From Roseateles depolymerans (lineage in GTDB: Bacteria > Pseudomonadota > Gammaproteobacteria > Burkholderiales > Burkholderiaceae_C), in contig QFOD01000035.1 of NCBI GenBank assembly GCA_003241055.1, positions 1 to 24,980 on the forward strand: a DNA stretch of 24,980 nt, in the 5' to 3' direction. The notes under the pieces were generated by a model, which searched no databases, was not told the DNA's origin, and worked only from the letters and a program-made list of their open reading frames with translations. Each line of letters begins with the position of its first letter. Positions within the stretch are counted from its first letter, which is position 1. Below, piece by piece: positions 9,301 through 15,634 of this stretch. Both the position numbers and the translations under genes were made by a program.

Positions 9301-9414
9301 GGCGTCGATCGGCAGTTGCAGGAACGAGGCCACGCCCGCGCCCGCGAGGGCAAGCACGGCCAGCAGCACCAGCAGCCGCTGGCGCAAGGAAAACTCGATG
9401 AGACGAGAGAGCAT
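6301..9414 (-). CDS. czcA: HME-family RND metal efflux permease (CzcA/CusA-like)
   Basis: A 1037-residue inner-membrane RND pump of the heavy-metal efflux branch, proton driven, taking metal from the periplasm or cytosol to the outer membrane channel. It starts MLSRLIEFSLRQRLLVLLAV (TM1), with PIDAYPDISPTQVK and GMTPEEVESRVIAPLE typical of HME permeases. The second half begins near GKAFMPTMDEGDILLQL. TM4 reads NLMSLGGLAIAIGMLVDAAV and then VVVENAV, with a single acidic residue D404 and E411, closer to CusA/HelA than to the DFG motif of CzcA. The porter region has MRVSEMLTGSRGDVAIK, and the three CusA methionines are not obviously conserved. The metal is therefore undetermined. The ATG at 9412-9414 follows AGGGGG; a GTG overlapping the czcB stop (9429) is the alternative start. 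Confidence 0.95.
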   Translation of the reverse strand: MLSRLIEFSLRQRLLVLLAVLALAGAGVASFLQLPIDAYPDISPTQVKLILKVPGMTPEEVESRVIAPLEMELLGVPRGVMLRSTAKYAIADITLDFAEGSDIYWARQQVAERYAAVAGSLPEGVSGGLAPISTPLSDVFMFTIEGGPLSLSERRTLLDWTLRPALRTLPGVADINVLGGQAASFAVVPDRARLSAAGMSFADVVTAVSRNNRNDGAGRLDAGENALIVRSEGAIRSAEDLSRVVLRAATASAPAVRVGDVAAVRMEGLTRYGAVSRDGQGEAVEGIVVALRGADASTLVKAIRARLDELAPSLPPGVKVVPFYDRSTLIQRAVGTVESALIEATVLVVVLLLLFLGEMRAALVVALMVPLAALGTFLLMRIAGMSANLMSLGGLAIAIGMLVDAAVVVVENAVSRLDPHAHGEGGAQLPRLHRVFAAAREVALPVASGILIICLTFVPLLTLQGLEGKLFAPVALTIVFALGVSLLLSLTLVPVLSSLLLKAHAHREPWVMRGALRLYRPVLDAALAHPLRATAVALAALVLGVVAYLGTGKAFMPTMDEGDILLQLQKPPSIGLNRSRDIDLAVQKAILAKVPEVQHSIARVGSDELGLDPMGLNETDMFMQLGDRKTWRMDKEALGEEIRKVMAAFPGLDFGFTQPIEMRVSEMLTGSRGDVAIKLFGPDLNTLGELAVRVAASVEKVPGARDVLTQASDHVEYLQVKVDAQAAGRAGLAVTAVQDELRAQLEGVPAGMVIEANRRTPIVVRGDAQLRGSAERFKDLRLARSGSAGSGDAGDIPLTSLAAITTTQGPVLVRRESGSRFALIQSMVSGRDLVGFVEEARAAVARDVPLPAGYRLEWGGQFENQQRAAARLGLVVPVSLAMIFFVLFMTFGSVRQAVLILGNVPFALVGGMAALWVSGQYLSVPASVGFIALLGIAVLNGLVLVTHFNHLHALGLPMEQVVREGSLRRLRPVLMTASITAFGLVPLLLSTGPGSEIQRPLAIVVIGGLVSSTALTLVLLPVLYRRFGQLTTKGAAA

Positions 9415-9425
9415 GCCCGGCCCCC

Positions 9426-10646
9426 TCACTGCAGCGGCAGCATGGACTTGAGCAGCGCCGTGCCGTGCGTGACGACCTGCTCACCGCTCATCAGCAAGGC
9501 AGGGCCGCCCTTGGAATCGGGCACCACTACGCTGACGGCTTCGTCCCCGCCCAGCAACTGCACGGCTACGGCGCGGACGCGGATCGCCCCCTTCTCTCCG
9601 CCCGCCGCATAGCTCGCCACATACAGAACATGCCTCTGCCCGGCGGGCAGCAAGGCCGACGGCGGCACGGCCAATGCGCCCGCAGGCGCGGGCAGCAGCA
9701 GGCTCACGCTGAATTGCTGACCCACAGCGAGCGCCGTCTGCCCTTCGATGCCGGCGCGCACGCGCAGGCTCTGGCTGGCGGGGTCGGCATCCGCGCCCAC
9801 CGCCACCACCTTGGCCACCTTGCCATCGGGCAGGCCCACGGGCAGGCCGGGCTTGATGTCGCTGCGCAGGCGCAGCGGCGCGGTGAAGTTCACGTCCATG
9901 CGGCCCGCCTCGGCCACCACGAAGGCGGCTTCAAGCGCAGCCACCGACTGCCCCGGCATCAGGTGCCGCCGCACGACCTGGCCCGCCATCGGCGCCAGCA
10001 GCTCGTATTCGCCCGCCTGCCCGCCCGTCACAGGACGCAATTGCGCCAGCGCGCCCGTGGCCTGGTGCAGCGTGCTTTGCGTGGCCTGCGCGCGCGCCTG
10101 CGACTGCTCGTTGCGAGCGGCGGGGATGATGCCCTCGGTCAGCAAGGCCGCATCGCGCTTGGCTTGCAGCGCCGCCGCCGTGGCCTCGCTGCGCGCGCGG
10201 GCCAGTTCGCCCTGCGCGGCCAGCACGTCACGGCTCTGGATGCGCGCCAGGGGCTGGCCTTGCCGGACAAGAGCCCCTTCATCGACCAGGATGCGCGTGA
10301 CCACGCCCGCGTAGGGCGCGCTGACCTGCGCGCTGGCGGCCAGCGGCGCTGCGGCTTGCGCGGGCAGGCCAGGCACCGGCAATTGCGTGGCGGTGTCCGC
10401 CGCCGCCGTTGCCACCCCGAGCGCGCGCTGTTGCGCCACGCCCAATGTGATGTGTCCGTCAGCGGCGGGGGCCGTGGCGGGCGTTTCCGCCGCTGACTCC
10501 TTTGCGGGGCGTGAAAGCATCCACCAGCCCGCACCCGCAGCAACTGCCAAGACCATGGCGGCGGCAACACCAGGGATGGCGAAGCGCTGATGTTTTTTCT
10601 GCGGCGCGCCTTCGGGCGGCGCTGTATTGGGGGACATACCAAGCAT
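9426..10646 (-). CDS. czcB: CzcB-like periplasmic adaptor (membrane fusion protein)
   Basis: About 406 residues, the adaptor joining the RND pump to the outer membrane channel. The N-terminal membrane anchor is near residues 26-44 (FAIPGVAAAMVLAVAAGAGW), followed by an Ala/Pro-rich linker. The lipoyl/barrel-sandwich segments are visible as APYAGVVTRILVDEGALVRQ and GEYELLAPMAGQVVRRHLMP, with an Ala/Gln-rich coiled coil between them. The C-terminal beta-barrel part has DVNFTAPLRLRSDIKPGLPV. No metal-binding His/Met-rich N-terminal extension is seen. It is first in the czcB-czcA-DUF3240-czcC unit. Starts at 10646 (MLGMSP) or 10637 (MSPNT) are both possible and neither has a strong ribosome site; a reading from 10790 would cross the inverted-repeat operator and is unlikely. 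Confidence 0.9.
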   Translation of the reverse strand: MLGMSPNTAPPEGAPQKKHQRFAIPGVAAAMVLAVAAGAGWWMLSRPAKESAAETPATAPAADGHITLGVAQQRALGVATAAADTATQLPVPGLPAQAAAPLAASAQVSAPYAGVVTRILVDEGALVRQGQPLARIQSRDVLAAQGELARARSEATAAALQAKRDAALLTEGIIPAARNEQSQARAQATQSTLHQATGALAQLRPVTGGQAGEYELLAPMAGQVVRRHLMPGQSVAALEAAFVVAEAGRMDVNFTAPLRLRSDIKPGLPVGLPDGKVAKVVAVGADADPASQSLRVRAGIEGQTALAVGQQFSVSLLLPAPAGALAVPPSALLPAGQRHVLYVASYAAGGEKGAIRVRAVAVQLLGGDEAVSVVVPDSKGGPALLMSGEQVVTHGTALLKSMLPLQ

Positions 10647-10691
10647 GCGGTTCGATCTGCTGCGGTGATAAACCGCCACATGCTTGCAGCC

Positions 10692-10752
10692 CAAGCTTTG
10701 GGCAAGCTTTGATTGAAATTTATTTATTCGCTCAAAGCTTGCCCAAAGCTTG
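10692..10752. promoter_or_regulatory. 21-bp perfect inverted repeat operator between czcB and cytochrome b561 genes
   Basis: Arms 10692-10712 and 10732-10752 are exact reverse complements over 21 bp, separated by a 19-nt AT-rich spacer. Each arm is itself a direct repeat: CAAGCTTTG at 10692 and 10703 (11-bp period), and CAAAGCTTG at 10733 and 10744. Tandem half-sites at one helical turn are typical of OmpR/PhoB-type response regulators, so the structure looks like two oppositely oriented binding sites, one per divergent promoter. The czcB side would have a -10-like GTTTAT (minus strand, about 10668-10673) some 18 nt from the arm. A near copy of the box precedes the response regulator gene at 14276-14295. 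Confidence 0.85.
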
Positions 10753-10857
10753 AGCTGCCAGAGTGACGCGAGAACACGTGCAATACGCACACAAGGTGCG
10801 GCGTCCTCAGCATTGCTTCGCGTGTGTCGATCGAATCAATGTGTCGGAGAAAGTGAA

Positions 10858-11415
10858 TTGATACTCAAGAACTCTAGAAACCGCTATGGCACTTCTGTCA
10901 TAGCCTTGCACTGGCTGATGCTGGTGCTTCTCGCTGCGGTTTATGCCTGCATGGAACTGCGCGGCTTCGCGCCCAAGGGCAGCGAATTGCGCGCGAATAT
11001 GAAATCCCTCCATTTCGTGCTGGGCCTGTCCGTCCTGGCGTTGGTGGTGGTGAGGCTGTGCGTGCGCTGGGTGGCAGGCGCCGCGCCGCCCATCGAGCCG
11101 CCCATGCCCCGGTGGCCGGCCTTGCTGGCGCGGCTCATGCACGTCGCGCTGTATGCACTGATGATTGCCGCGCCGCTGCTGGGTTGGCTGGCATTGAGCA
11201 CGGCAGGCAAGCCGGTCAACCTGTTCGGCTTTGCGCTGCCCCTGCTGACGGGCACGAACGAAGCGCTTGCGCATCCCTTGAAGGATCTGCACGAAACACT
11301 GGCCACGGCGGGCTATGCGTTGATTGGATTGCATGCGGCGGCGGCGCTGCTGCACCACTACGTCATCCACGACAACACGTTTGTGCGCATGCTGCCGGGG
11401 CACGGCTCCCAATAA
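10858..11415 (+). CDS. Cytochrome b561-family membrane protein
   Basis: About 185 residues with four hydrophobic helices. Conserved haem-ligand-type histidines are visible: ALHWLMLVLL (TM1), KSLHFVLGLSVLALVVVRL (TM2), LMHVALYALMIAAPLLGWL (TM3) and DLHETLATAGYALIGLHAAA (TM4). Bacterial b561 proteins bind two b haems and pass electrons between the quinone pool and periplasmic acceptors, in some cases superoxide. The likely start is the TTG at 10858, 8 nt after GGAG and giving MILKNSRNRYGTSVIALHWL; an upstream in-frame TTG at 10750 would lie in the operator. It is divergent from the metal efflux operon and 25 bp upstream of the VIT-family gene, which suggests a joint role in metal redox handling (inference). 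Confidence 0.88.
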   Translation: MILKNSRNRYGTSVIALHWLMLVLLAAVYACMELRGFAPKGSELRANMKSLHFVLGLSVLALVVVRLCVRWVAGAAPPIEPPMPRWPALLARLMHVALYALMIAAPLLGWLALSTAGKPVNLFGFALPLLTGTNEALAHPLKDLHETLATAGYALIGLHAAAALLHHYVIHDNTFVRMLPGHGSQ

Positions 11416-11440
11416 GAAACCCGAGAAACAGAGGATTCCC

Positions 11441-12136
11441 ATGAAGTTCATGCACCGCGAACGCCACCGCACGGAACACATCGGCTGGCTGCGCGCCGCC
11501 GTCCTGGGCGCCAACGATGGGATCATTTCCACTGCTAGCCTGGTGGTAGGCGTCGCAGCGGCGCAGGCCAGTCACGCCAGCATCATGACAACCGCGGTGG
11601 CCGGGCTGGTCGCCGGCGCCATGTCCATGGCGGCCGGAGAATACGTGTCGGTCTTTTCTCAGGCAGACACGGAGAAGGCCGACCTGGCGCGGGAACATCG
11701 TGAGCTGACGGAAGACCCCGAGGCCGAACATCGGGAACTGACGGCCATTTACACCCGGCGTGGGATCGAGCCCTCCCTGGCCAGTACCGTCGCATCGCAA
11801 TTGATGGCCCACGATGCGCTGGGGGCACATGCCCGCGATGAGCTGGGTATCTCGGAAGCGCTCAGCGCCAAGCCACTGCAGGCAGCGCTCGCCTCCGCCG
11901 CCAGCTTTGCCGTCGGCGCGGTTCTGCCACTCGGTGTCGTGATGCTGGCACCGAGGCCATCCTTGCTCTCATGGACGGTCGTCACCGCCATATTCTTTCT
12001 GGCGCTGCTGGGCGTCTTGGCCGCGAGGATAGGCGGCGCTTCCGTAGTCAAAAGCGCGTCCCGGGTAACGCTGTGGGGCACCTTGGCCATGGCCATGACG
12101 GCGGGTGTCGGCGCGATTTTTGGCGCGGCGCCGTAG
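11441..12136 (+). CDS. VIT1/CCC1-family Fe2+/Mn2+ transporter
   Basis: A 231-residue membrane protein of the VIT1/CCC1 family, which moves Fe2+ or Mn2+ out of the cytosol (in plants and yeast into vacuoles; bacterial members are assigned to metal tolerance). The family signature is at the N-terminus: HIGWLRAAVLGANDGIIST then SLVVGVAAA, followed by AGLVAGAMSMAAGEYVSVFS. The cytosolic metal-binding-like helical insert is rich in Glu/Asp/His (KADLAREHRELTEDPEAEHR). The C-terminal helices are ASAASFAVGAVLPLGVVMLA and a final pair. GAGGA precedes the ATG. It probably shares a transcript with the b561 gene. The stop is only 2 bp from the stop of the convergent kinase gene, with no room for a separate terminator. 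Confidence 0.92.
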   Translation: MKFMHRERHRTEHIGWLRAAVLGANDGIISTASLVVGVAAAQASHASIMTTAVAGLVAGAMSMAAGEYVSVFSQADTEKADLAREHRELTEDPEAEHRELTAIYTRRGIEPSLASTVASQLMAHDALGAHARDELGISEALSAKPLQAALASAASFAVGAVLPLGVVMLAPRPSLLSWTVVTAIFFLALLGVLAARIGGASVVKSASRVTLWGTLAMAMTAGVGAIFGAAP

Positions 12137-12138
12137 GT

Positions 12139-13536
12139 TTACACCAGCGCGGCCCAGGGGCCCAGCCATGCGGTCAACCTGCCATCCTGCAGGCTGAAGC
12201 GCAGCGGCAGATCGATGGCTCGCGCCAGGGCGAACGCTAGGGCCAATCCCAGCCCTGCATGGTGTGCGGTGCCGCCTTCGGATTGCTTGCGCCAGAAGCG
12301 GTGGCCGAGGTGTTCGAGGTCGTCTTCATGAAGATCGGGCGCGGCATTGCCGATGGAAAGAAGCCAGCCCGCATCGCCTCGCTCCAGGCGGCAGGTGATC
12401 GCATCGCCATCGGGTGCGTACTCCATGGCGTTGCGCAGCAAGTTGGAGAGGATTCGTTCGATCACGCCCAGATCGCCCTGCACCCAGGCCGATGGCGGCA
12501 GATCGGTCTGCATGGTCAGCCCGCGGCGCGCCTGTATTCCCGCCAACGCGGCCAGCAGTTCGCGCACCAACCCTGCCATATCGAGCGGATCGGGCGCCTG
12601 TGTGTGTTGTCCGGATTCGAGCCGGGCCAGCAGCAGCAAGGTGTCCACGCTGCGTTGCATGCGTGCGGTAGCGCTCACAGCGGCGCCCAGGCTGTGCTGG
12701 GCCTGGGTGGGGTCGCCCGCGATCAGTGCGCTTTCGGCGCTGGTGCGGATTTCCGCCAGAGGGGTGCGCAGTTCGTGCGCCACGTCGCGCGAGAATTGGC
12801 GCTCACGTTCGATGGCGGTGTACAGGTGGTGCAGGCCCAGGTTGAAGGCATCGGCAAAGGGCTTGAGTTCACGCGGCAAGTCGCCGCCCAGCGGTTGCAT
12901 GGGCTGGTCTGCATTCAGGCGCGCCGCCGCGGCACCCGTGCGGCGCAACACCACGATGACGCGCTGTACCAGGAGCAGCGCCGATCCGGTTGCCAGCAAG
13001 GTTGCCAAAGCGATGCCGATGAGCAACGCAAAGTGGACGCGCCGCTCGGTCTGATCCCACCCCTCGCGCTCCGTTGCCACCACCAATAGCCGGTTCTGGC
13101 TGCCATGCAATGCCACATGGGTGGCGAGCGCACGGCCTGCGTGACCGTCGGGCAGCGTCACGTCGTAATAGCGCGGCGTGCCTTGCGCCGCCAGTCCCAC
13201 TGGAAGTGTGGCACCCGCGCTGCTGGGCGAGCGCAACACGGCCTGGCCGTTGTCTTCGTTGAAGACGGTGAAGAACTCGGTGTGCCCGCCCGGCTCGTAT
13301 TCGGGCATCAGGCGTTCGAGCTGCTGCGGATCAGGTTCTTGCAGTACGCGCCCGACGGCAGCGGCACGCTGCGAAAGCGTGAGATCCATTTGCTGGTAGA
13401 TCGCCCGGTCGATCAGGCGATCCAACACCGGGAATACGGCGGCGAAGGTGCCGCCTATGCACAAGACCAGGCCCACAGCCAGACGCCGATGCAGTGACCA
13501 GGCCGTATCTTTGGATGGAGCGAGAAACGGCTTCAT
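12139..13536 (-). CDS. Sensor histidine kinase of the metal module
   Basis: A 465-residue two-helix membrane kinase. TM1 is about residues 18-38 and TM2 about 168-190, enclosing a sensor domain of roughly 125 residues with few His or Cys. The H-box is FSRDVAHELRTPLAEI (H254), the N-box RILSNLLRNAMEYAPDG (N369 region) and the G-box HHAGLGLALAFALA (427-436). The protein resembles the QseC/TctE/PmrB group. Three starts compete: the GTG overlapping the regulator stop (13557), ATG 13542 and ATG 13536; GAGG lies 8 nt from the last, which I prefer. It follows the response regulator in the same operon. The stimulus is presumably the metal exported by the neighbouring pump, an inference from context. 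Confidence 0.92.
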   Translation of the reverse strand: MKPFLAPSKDTAWSLHRRLAVGLVLCIGGTFAAVFPVLDRLIDRAIYQQMDLTLSQRAAAVGRVLQEPDPQQLERLMPEYEPGGHTEFFTVFNEDNGQAVLRSPSSAGATLPVGLAAQGTPRYYDVTLPDGHAGRALATHVALHGSQNRLLVVATEREGWDQTERRVHFALLIGIALATLLATGSALLLVQRVIVVLRRTGAAAARLNADQPMQPLGGDLPRELKPFADAFNLGLHHLYTAIERERQFSRDVAHELRTPLAEIRTSAESALIAGDPTQAQHSLGAAVSATARMQRSVDTLLLLARLESGQHTQAPDPLDMAGLVRELLAALAGIQARRGLTMQTDLPPSAWVQGDLGVIERILSNLLRNAMEYAPDGDAITCRLERGDAGWLLSIGNAAPDLHEDDLEHLGHRFWRKQSEGGTAHHAGLGLALAFALARAIDLPLRFSLQDGRLTAWLGPWAALV

Positions 13537-13553
13537 GCGCATGTCCTCACGGC

Positions 13554-14219
13554 TCACGCCAGCACGTACCCAAAACCCCGCCGGGTCACGATCAACTCAT
13601 CCAGGCCGCACTGTGCAAGCTTGGTGCGCAAGGTACTGACGATGACCTCCACCACTTTGTCCGATGCATCGCTGCTGCTGTCGTACAGGTGCTCAAAAAT
13701 TTGTGCGCGTGACAGCACCGCGCCCTGCCGGCGCAGCAACAACTCCAGGCATCCGTATTCCTTGGGCGTGAGCTTCAGGTCATCGCCGCGCCAGCGCGCC
13801 GTGCGCGAGCGCGGATCGACGGTCAGTTCGCCATGGCGCAAAACGGGCGTATCGCGCTGCGCCGGGCGCCGTACCAGGGCGCGCAGCCGGGCCAGCAGTT
13901 CCGCCAGTTCAAAGGGCTTGGTCAGGTAGTCATCCGCGCCCGCATCCAGCGCGCGCACCCGGTCATCGAGTTGTTCCCGCGCCGAAAGCACCAGCACAGG
14001 GGCCGTTCCGGCATCGCCGCCCAACGCCCGCAATACTCCGAAGCCGTCCACACGAGGCAGCATCAAATCCAGAATGATCGCGTCGTAGCGGTAGCTTTGG
14101 AGAAATTGCAGCGCAGCCTGGCCGTCCGCTGCAATATCGCAAGCGTAGCCCTCGGTCTTGAGACTGCGATTCAAGGCCTCAGACAGCGTTTCGGAGTCTT
14201 CAACGATCAAGATGCGCAT
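13554..14219 (-). CDS. OmpR/PhoB-family response regulator
   Basis: A 221-residue regulator. The receiver domain starts MRILIVEDSETLSEAL with the acidic pair E7-D8, phospho-acceptor D51 in AIILDLMLPRVDGFG, Ser79 in VLVLSARE and K101 in DDYLTKPFELAELLARLRAL. The C-terminal winged helix is of OmpR type (LKLTPKEYGCLELLLRRQGA; LYDSSSDASDKVVEVIVSTL; TRRGFGYVL). The stop is followed by the kinase gene after a few bases or an overlap, depending on the kinase start. Upstream at 14276-14295 is a tandem box like those of the efflux operator, which predicts autoregulation and control of the efflux operon and the b561-VIT operon. The ligand group resembles CusR/PmrA-like regulators, but specificity cannot be read. 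Confidence 0.94.
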   Translation of the reverse strand: MRILIVEDSETLSEALNRSLKTEGYACDIAADGQAALQFLQSYRYDAIILDLMLPRVDGFGVLRALGGDAGTAPVLVLSAREQLDDRVRALDAGADDYLTKPFELAELLARLRALVRRPAQRDTPVLRHGELTVDPRSRTARWRGDDLKLTPKEYGCLELLLRRQGAVLSRAQIFEHLYDSSSDASDKVVEVIVSTLRTKLAQCGLDELIVTRRGFGYVLA

Positions 14220-14275
14220 CTATTTCTCAGGATCAAAGTAACCCTGGATCAGAAAAATAGAACATTCTGGCGCGC

Positions 14276-14295
14276 CAACCTTTGGCCAAGCTTTT
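14276..14295. promoter_or_regulatory. Tandem response-regulator box upstream of the regulator gene
   Basis: CAACCTTTG at 14276-14284 and CAAGCTTTT at 14287-14295 repeat with an 11-bp period, each one mismatch from the CAAGCTTTG units of the 10692-10752 operator. Relative to the direction of transcription the orientation is the same as for czcB. A -10-like TATTTT (minus strand, 14254-14259) lies 16 nt from the box and the regulator ATG about 57 bp away. The rest of the 14220-14429 gap shows no gene; it also holds the end of the DUF2892 transcript. Confidence 0.65.
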
Positions 14296-14429
14296 GACTC
14301 AAGTAGTCAGGGGAATCTCTGCCTAAAGAGACTTCACCAACCTATCGAAAGCCCCTGCTGCGGGACGCGCTCACAACACTATTCTGTCCACCGTTGCAGA
14401 AAATTGCTGCCCTGACTGTGACCCGACGC

Positions 14430-14627
14430 CTATTTGCCGGTCTTCAGTGGACAGGTATTGAGCCCGACCAGCGAATACAGCGGGCAAAAGCGCACCACCC
14501 CCGTCAGGAGCGGAATAATGCCCAGCCAGCCCCACCAGCCCACTGCGCCTGTGGCGGCCAGTGCGATGAGCACGAGCCCGACGACGATGCGAAGAATGCG
14601 GTCGATACCGCCGACATTGAGTTTCAT
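14430..14627 (-). CDS. DUF2892 (YgaP-like) small inner membrane protein
   Basis: A 65-residue protein, MKLNVGGIDRILRIVVGLVL, with two hydrophobic helices (IVVGLVLIALAATGAVGWWG; WLGIIPLLTGVVRFCPLYSL) and the family pattern FCPLYSLVGLNTC carrying two cysteines. DUF2892 proteins are often fused or adjacent to rhodanese domains, as here, and are linked to sulfur (sulfide/persulfide or thiosulfate) handling at the membrane; a molecular function is not established. The ATG at 14625-14627 has AGGAGAA upstream. It lies 63 bp after the rhodanese-DUF2892 fusion on the same strand and is probably the last gene of that unit. Confidence 0.88.
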   Translation of the reverse strand: MKLNVGGIDRILRIVVGLVLIALAATGAVGWWGWLGIIPLLTGVVRFCPLYSLVGLNTCPLKTGK

Positions 14628-14690
14628 GGTTTCTCCTGAATTAATCCAACAAAAGTGAACTTGGGCAGCGCTGGGCGTTGGCGACTTCGC

Positions 14691-15218
14691 TCATCCGGCC
14701 AGCGCGTTGCGGTTCCAGGGCATGCGCGTCAGCACACGCGCCAGCCCACAAAACCCCGAGGCGCCAGCGAAAACGAGCCCCGCCCCCACGAAGCCCGAGA
14801 GCGCATGGAACCAAGGCGATACCGTGACGCCGAGTACCGCACCCAGCACAATCAAAGACCCTGCGGCAATCTGTACCTGCCGCTGCAGTTCCAGCGGCTG
14901 CGATACATCGGCCACGATGGGCAGCCCCGCCTTTTTCCAGGCGTCCAGCCCGCCTTCGAGGGCGTAGGCGTCGCAGGCGGCGCATGCCTTCAGCGCCGAC
15001 GCATTGACCTGCGTCCGGTGGCCCGAACGGCAATGGAAGATGACAGCCGAAGCGCCGGCCAGCGGCAGGCTGCCGGCTTGCAGGCGATCCATGGGCACAT
15101 GGCGCGCCTGCGCGATGCGCTCGCGGGCATGTTCGTCCGCCGCGCGGATGTCCACCAGGACGGCGCCCCGGCTCAGGAGTTCGCGGGCGTCTTGGGGCGA
15201 GATGGGTTTCAGGGGCAT
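14691..15218 (-). CDS. Rhodanese-DUF2892 fusion protein (YgaP-like)
   Basis: A 175-residue, two-part protein. Residues 1-105 form a rhodanese domain with the active-site loop FHCRSGHRTQ (Cys63 nucleophile), preceded by VLVDIRAADEHARERI and followed by LEGGLDAWKKAGLP. Residues 115-175 contain two membrane helices (IAAGSLIVLGAVLGVTVSPW; GFVGAGLVFAGASGFCGLAR), the DUF2892 part. The architecture is that of E. coli YgaP, a membrane sulfurtransferase that passes sulfane sulfur. GGAGG precedes the ATG at 15216-15218; longer in-frame readings overlap the repressor gene and were rejected. It lies 22 bp behind the BigR-like gene. The neighbouring persulfide dioxygenase suggests that sulfane sulfur is moved or consumed here. 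Confidence 0.93.
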   Translation of the reverse strand: MPLKPISPQDARELLSRGAVLVDIRAADEHARERIAQARHVPMDRLQAGSLPLAGASAVIFHCRSGHRTQVNASALKACAACDAYALEGGLDAWKKAGLPIVADVSQPLELQRQVQIAAGSLIVLGAVLGVTVSPWFHALSGFVGAGLVFAGASGFCGLARVLTRMPWNRNALAG

Positions 15219-15240
15219 GGGGATGGCCTCCGTTGATGGA

Positions 15241-15552
15241 TCAAGGGCAGAAAAGGGTCTTGAGCGTGGCGATGAGCTTGGCCACGTCCGGGTTTTCAAT
15301 CCGGTAGTGCAGGGTCTGCGACTCGCGCCTATAGGCCACCAGGCCGTCCTCGCGCATCCTGGCCAGGTGCTGGGACAAGGCGGACTGGCTCAATGCCACG
15401 TCCTCAAGCAGGGCGCCGACGGTCATCTCCCCGTGCTCGATCAGCAGGCACAGGATGAGCAAGCGATGTTCATTGCCGACCGCGCGCAGCATGGCCGCGG
15501 CGTTGGCCGCGCCGTCCTGCATGAAAGATCGATCCTTCTTGTTGAGCTTCAT
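15241..15552 (-). CDS. bigR: BigR/SqrR-like ArsR-family persulfide-sensing repressor
   Basis: A 103-residue ArsR/SmtB winged-helix repressor: MLRAVGNEHRLLILCLLIEH, then DVALSQSALSQHLARMREDG (recognition helix) and SQTLHYRIENPDVAKLIATL ending LFCP. Two cysteines, C35 in LLILCLL and C102 in LFCP, match in position and context the sulfide-responsive pair of BigR (Xylella, Agrobacterium) and SqrR (Rhodobacter), which forms a disulfide or polysulfide link and releases DNA. The metal-site residues of ArsR or CzrA are absent. It heads the minus-strand unit with the rhodanese and DUF2892 genes and is divergent from the dioxygenase gene across an AT-rich 82-bp spacer, the arrangement of bigR operons. 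Confidence 0.9.
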   Translation of the reverse strand: MKLNKKDRSFMQDGAANAAAMLRAVGNEHRLLILCLLIEHGEMTVGALLEDVALSQSALSQHLARMREDGLVAYRRESQTLHYRIENPDVAKLIATLKTLFCP

Positions 15553-15571
15553 GGCAACGTTTATTTCAATG

Positions 15572-15600
15572 TTTACTAATTTAGCATTTTCTAATATAAA
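15572..15600 (+). promoter_or_regulatory. AT-rich promoter and probable BigR operator for the dioxygenase gene
   Basis: TTTACT (15572-15577) and TATAAA (15595-15600) are separated by 17 nt and form a good sigma-70-type promoter pointing at the dioxygenase ATG. The spacer contains the small palindrome CTAATTTAG (15576-15584) and the inverted pair TTAG...CTAA (15581-15594). The tract is strikingly AT-rich in a GC-rich window, as are known BigR sites. Repressor bound here would cover the promoter. Confidence 0.7.
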
Positions 15601-15634
15601 GTCAAGGCATCCCCTCCAAGGCAGGACACTTCCC

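Noticed and set aside
9415..9429. GTG start at 9429 for the RND permease, overlapping the czcB-like stop by GTGA.
   Set aside because: No ribosome site precedes it, while AGGGGG precedes the ATG at 9414, which also gives the usual N-terminus.
8116..9612. A 498-codon plus-strand reading frame opposite the permease gene.
   Set aside because: A shadow of the GC-rich coding strand: His/Gln/Arg-rich composition, no domain, and fully covered by a strongly conserved gene on the other strand.
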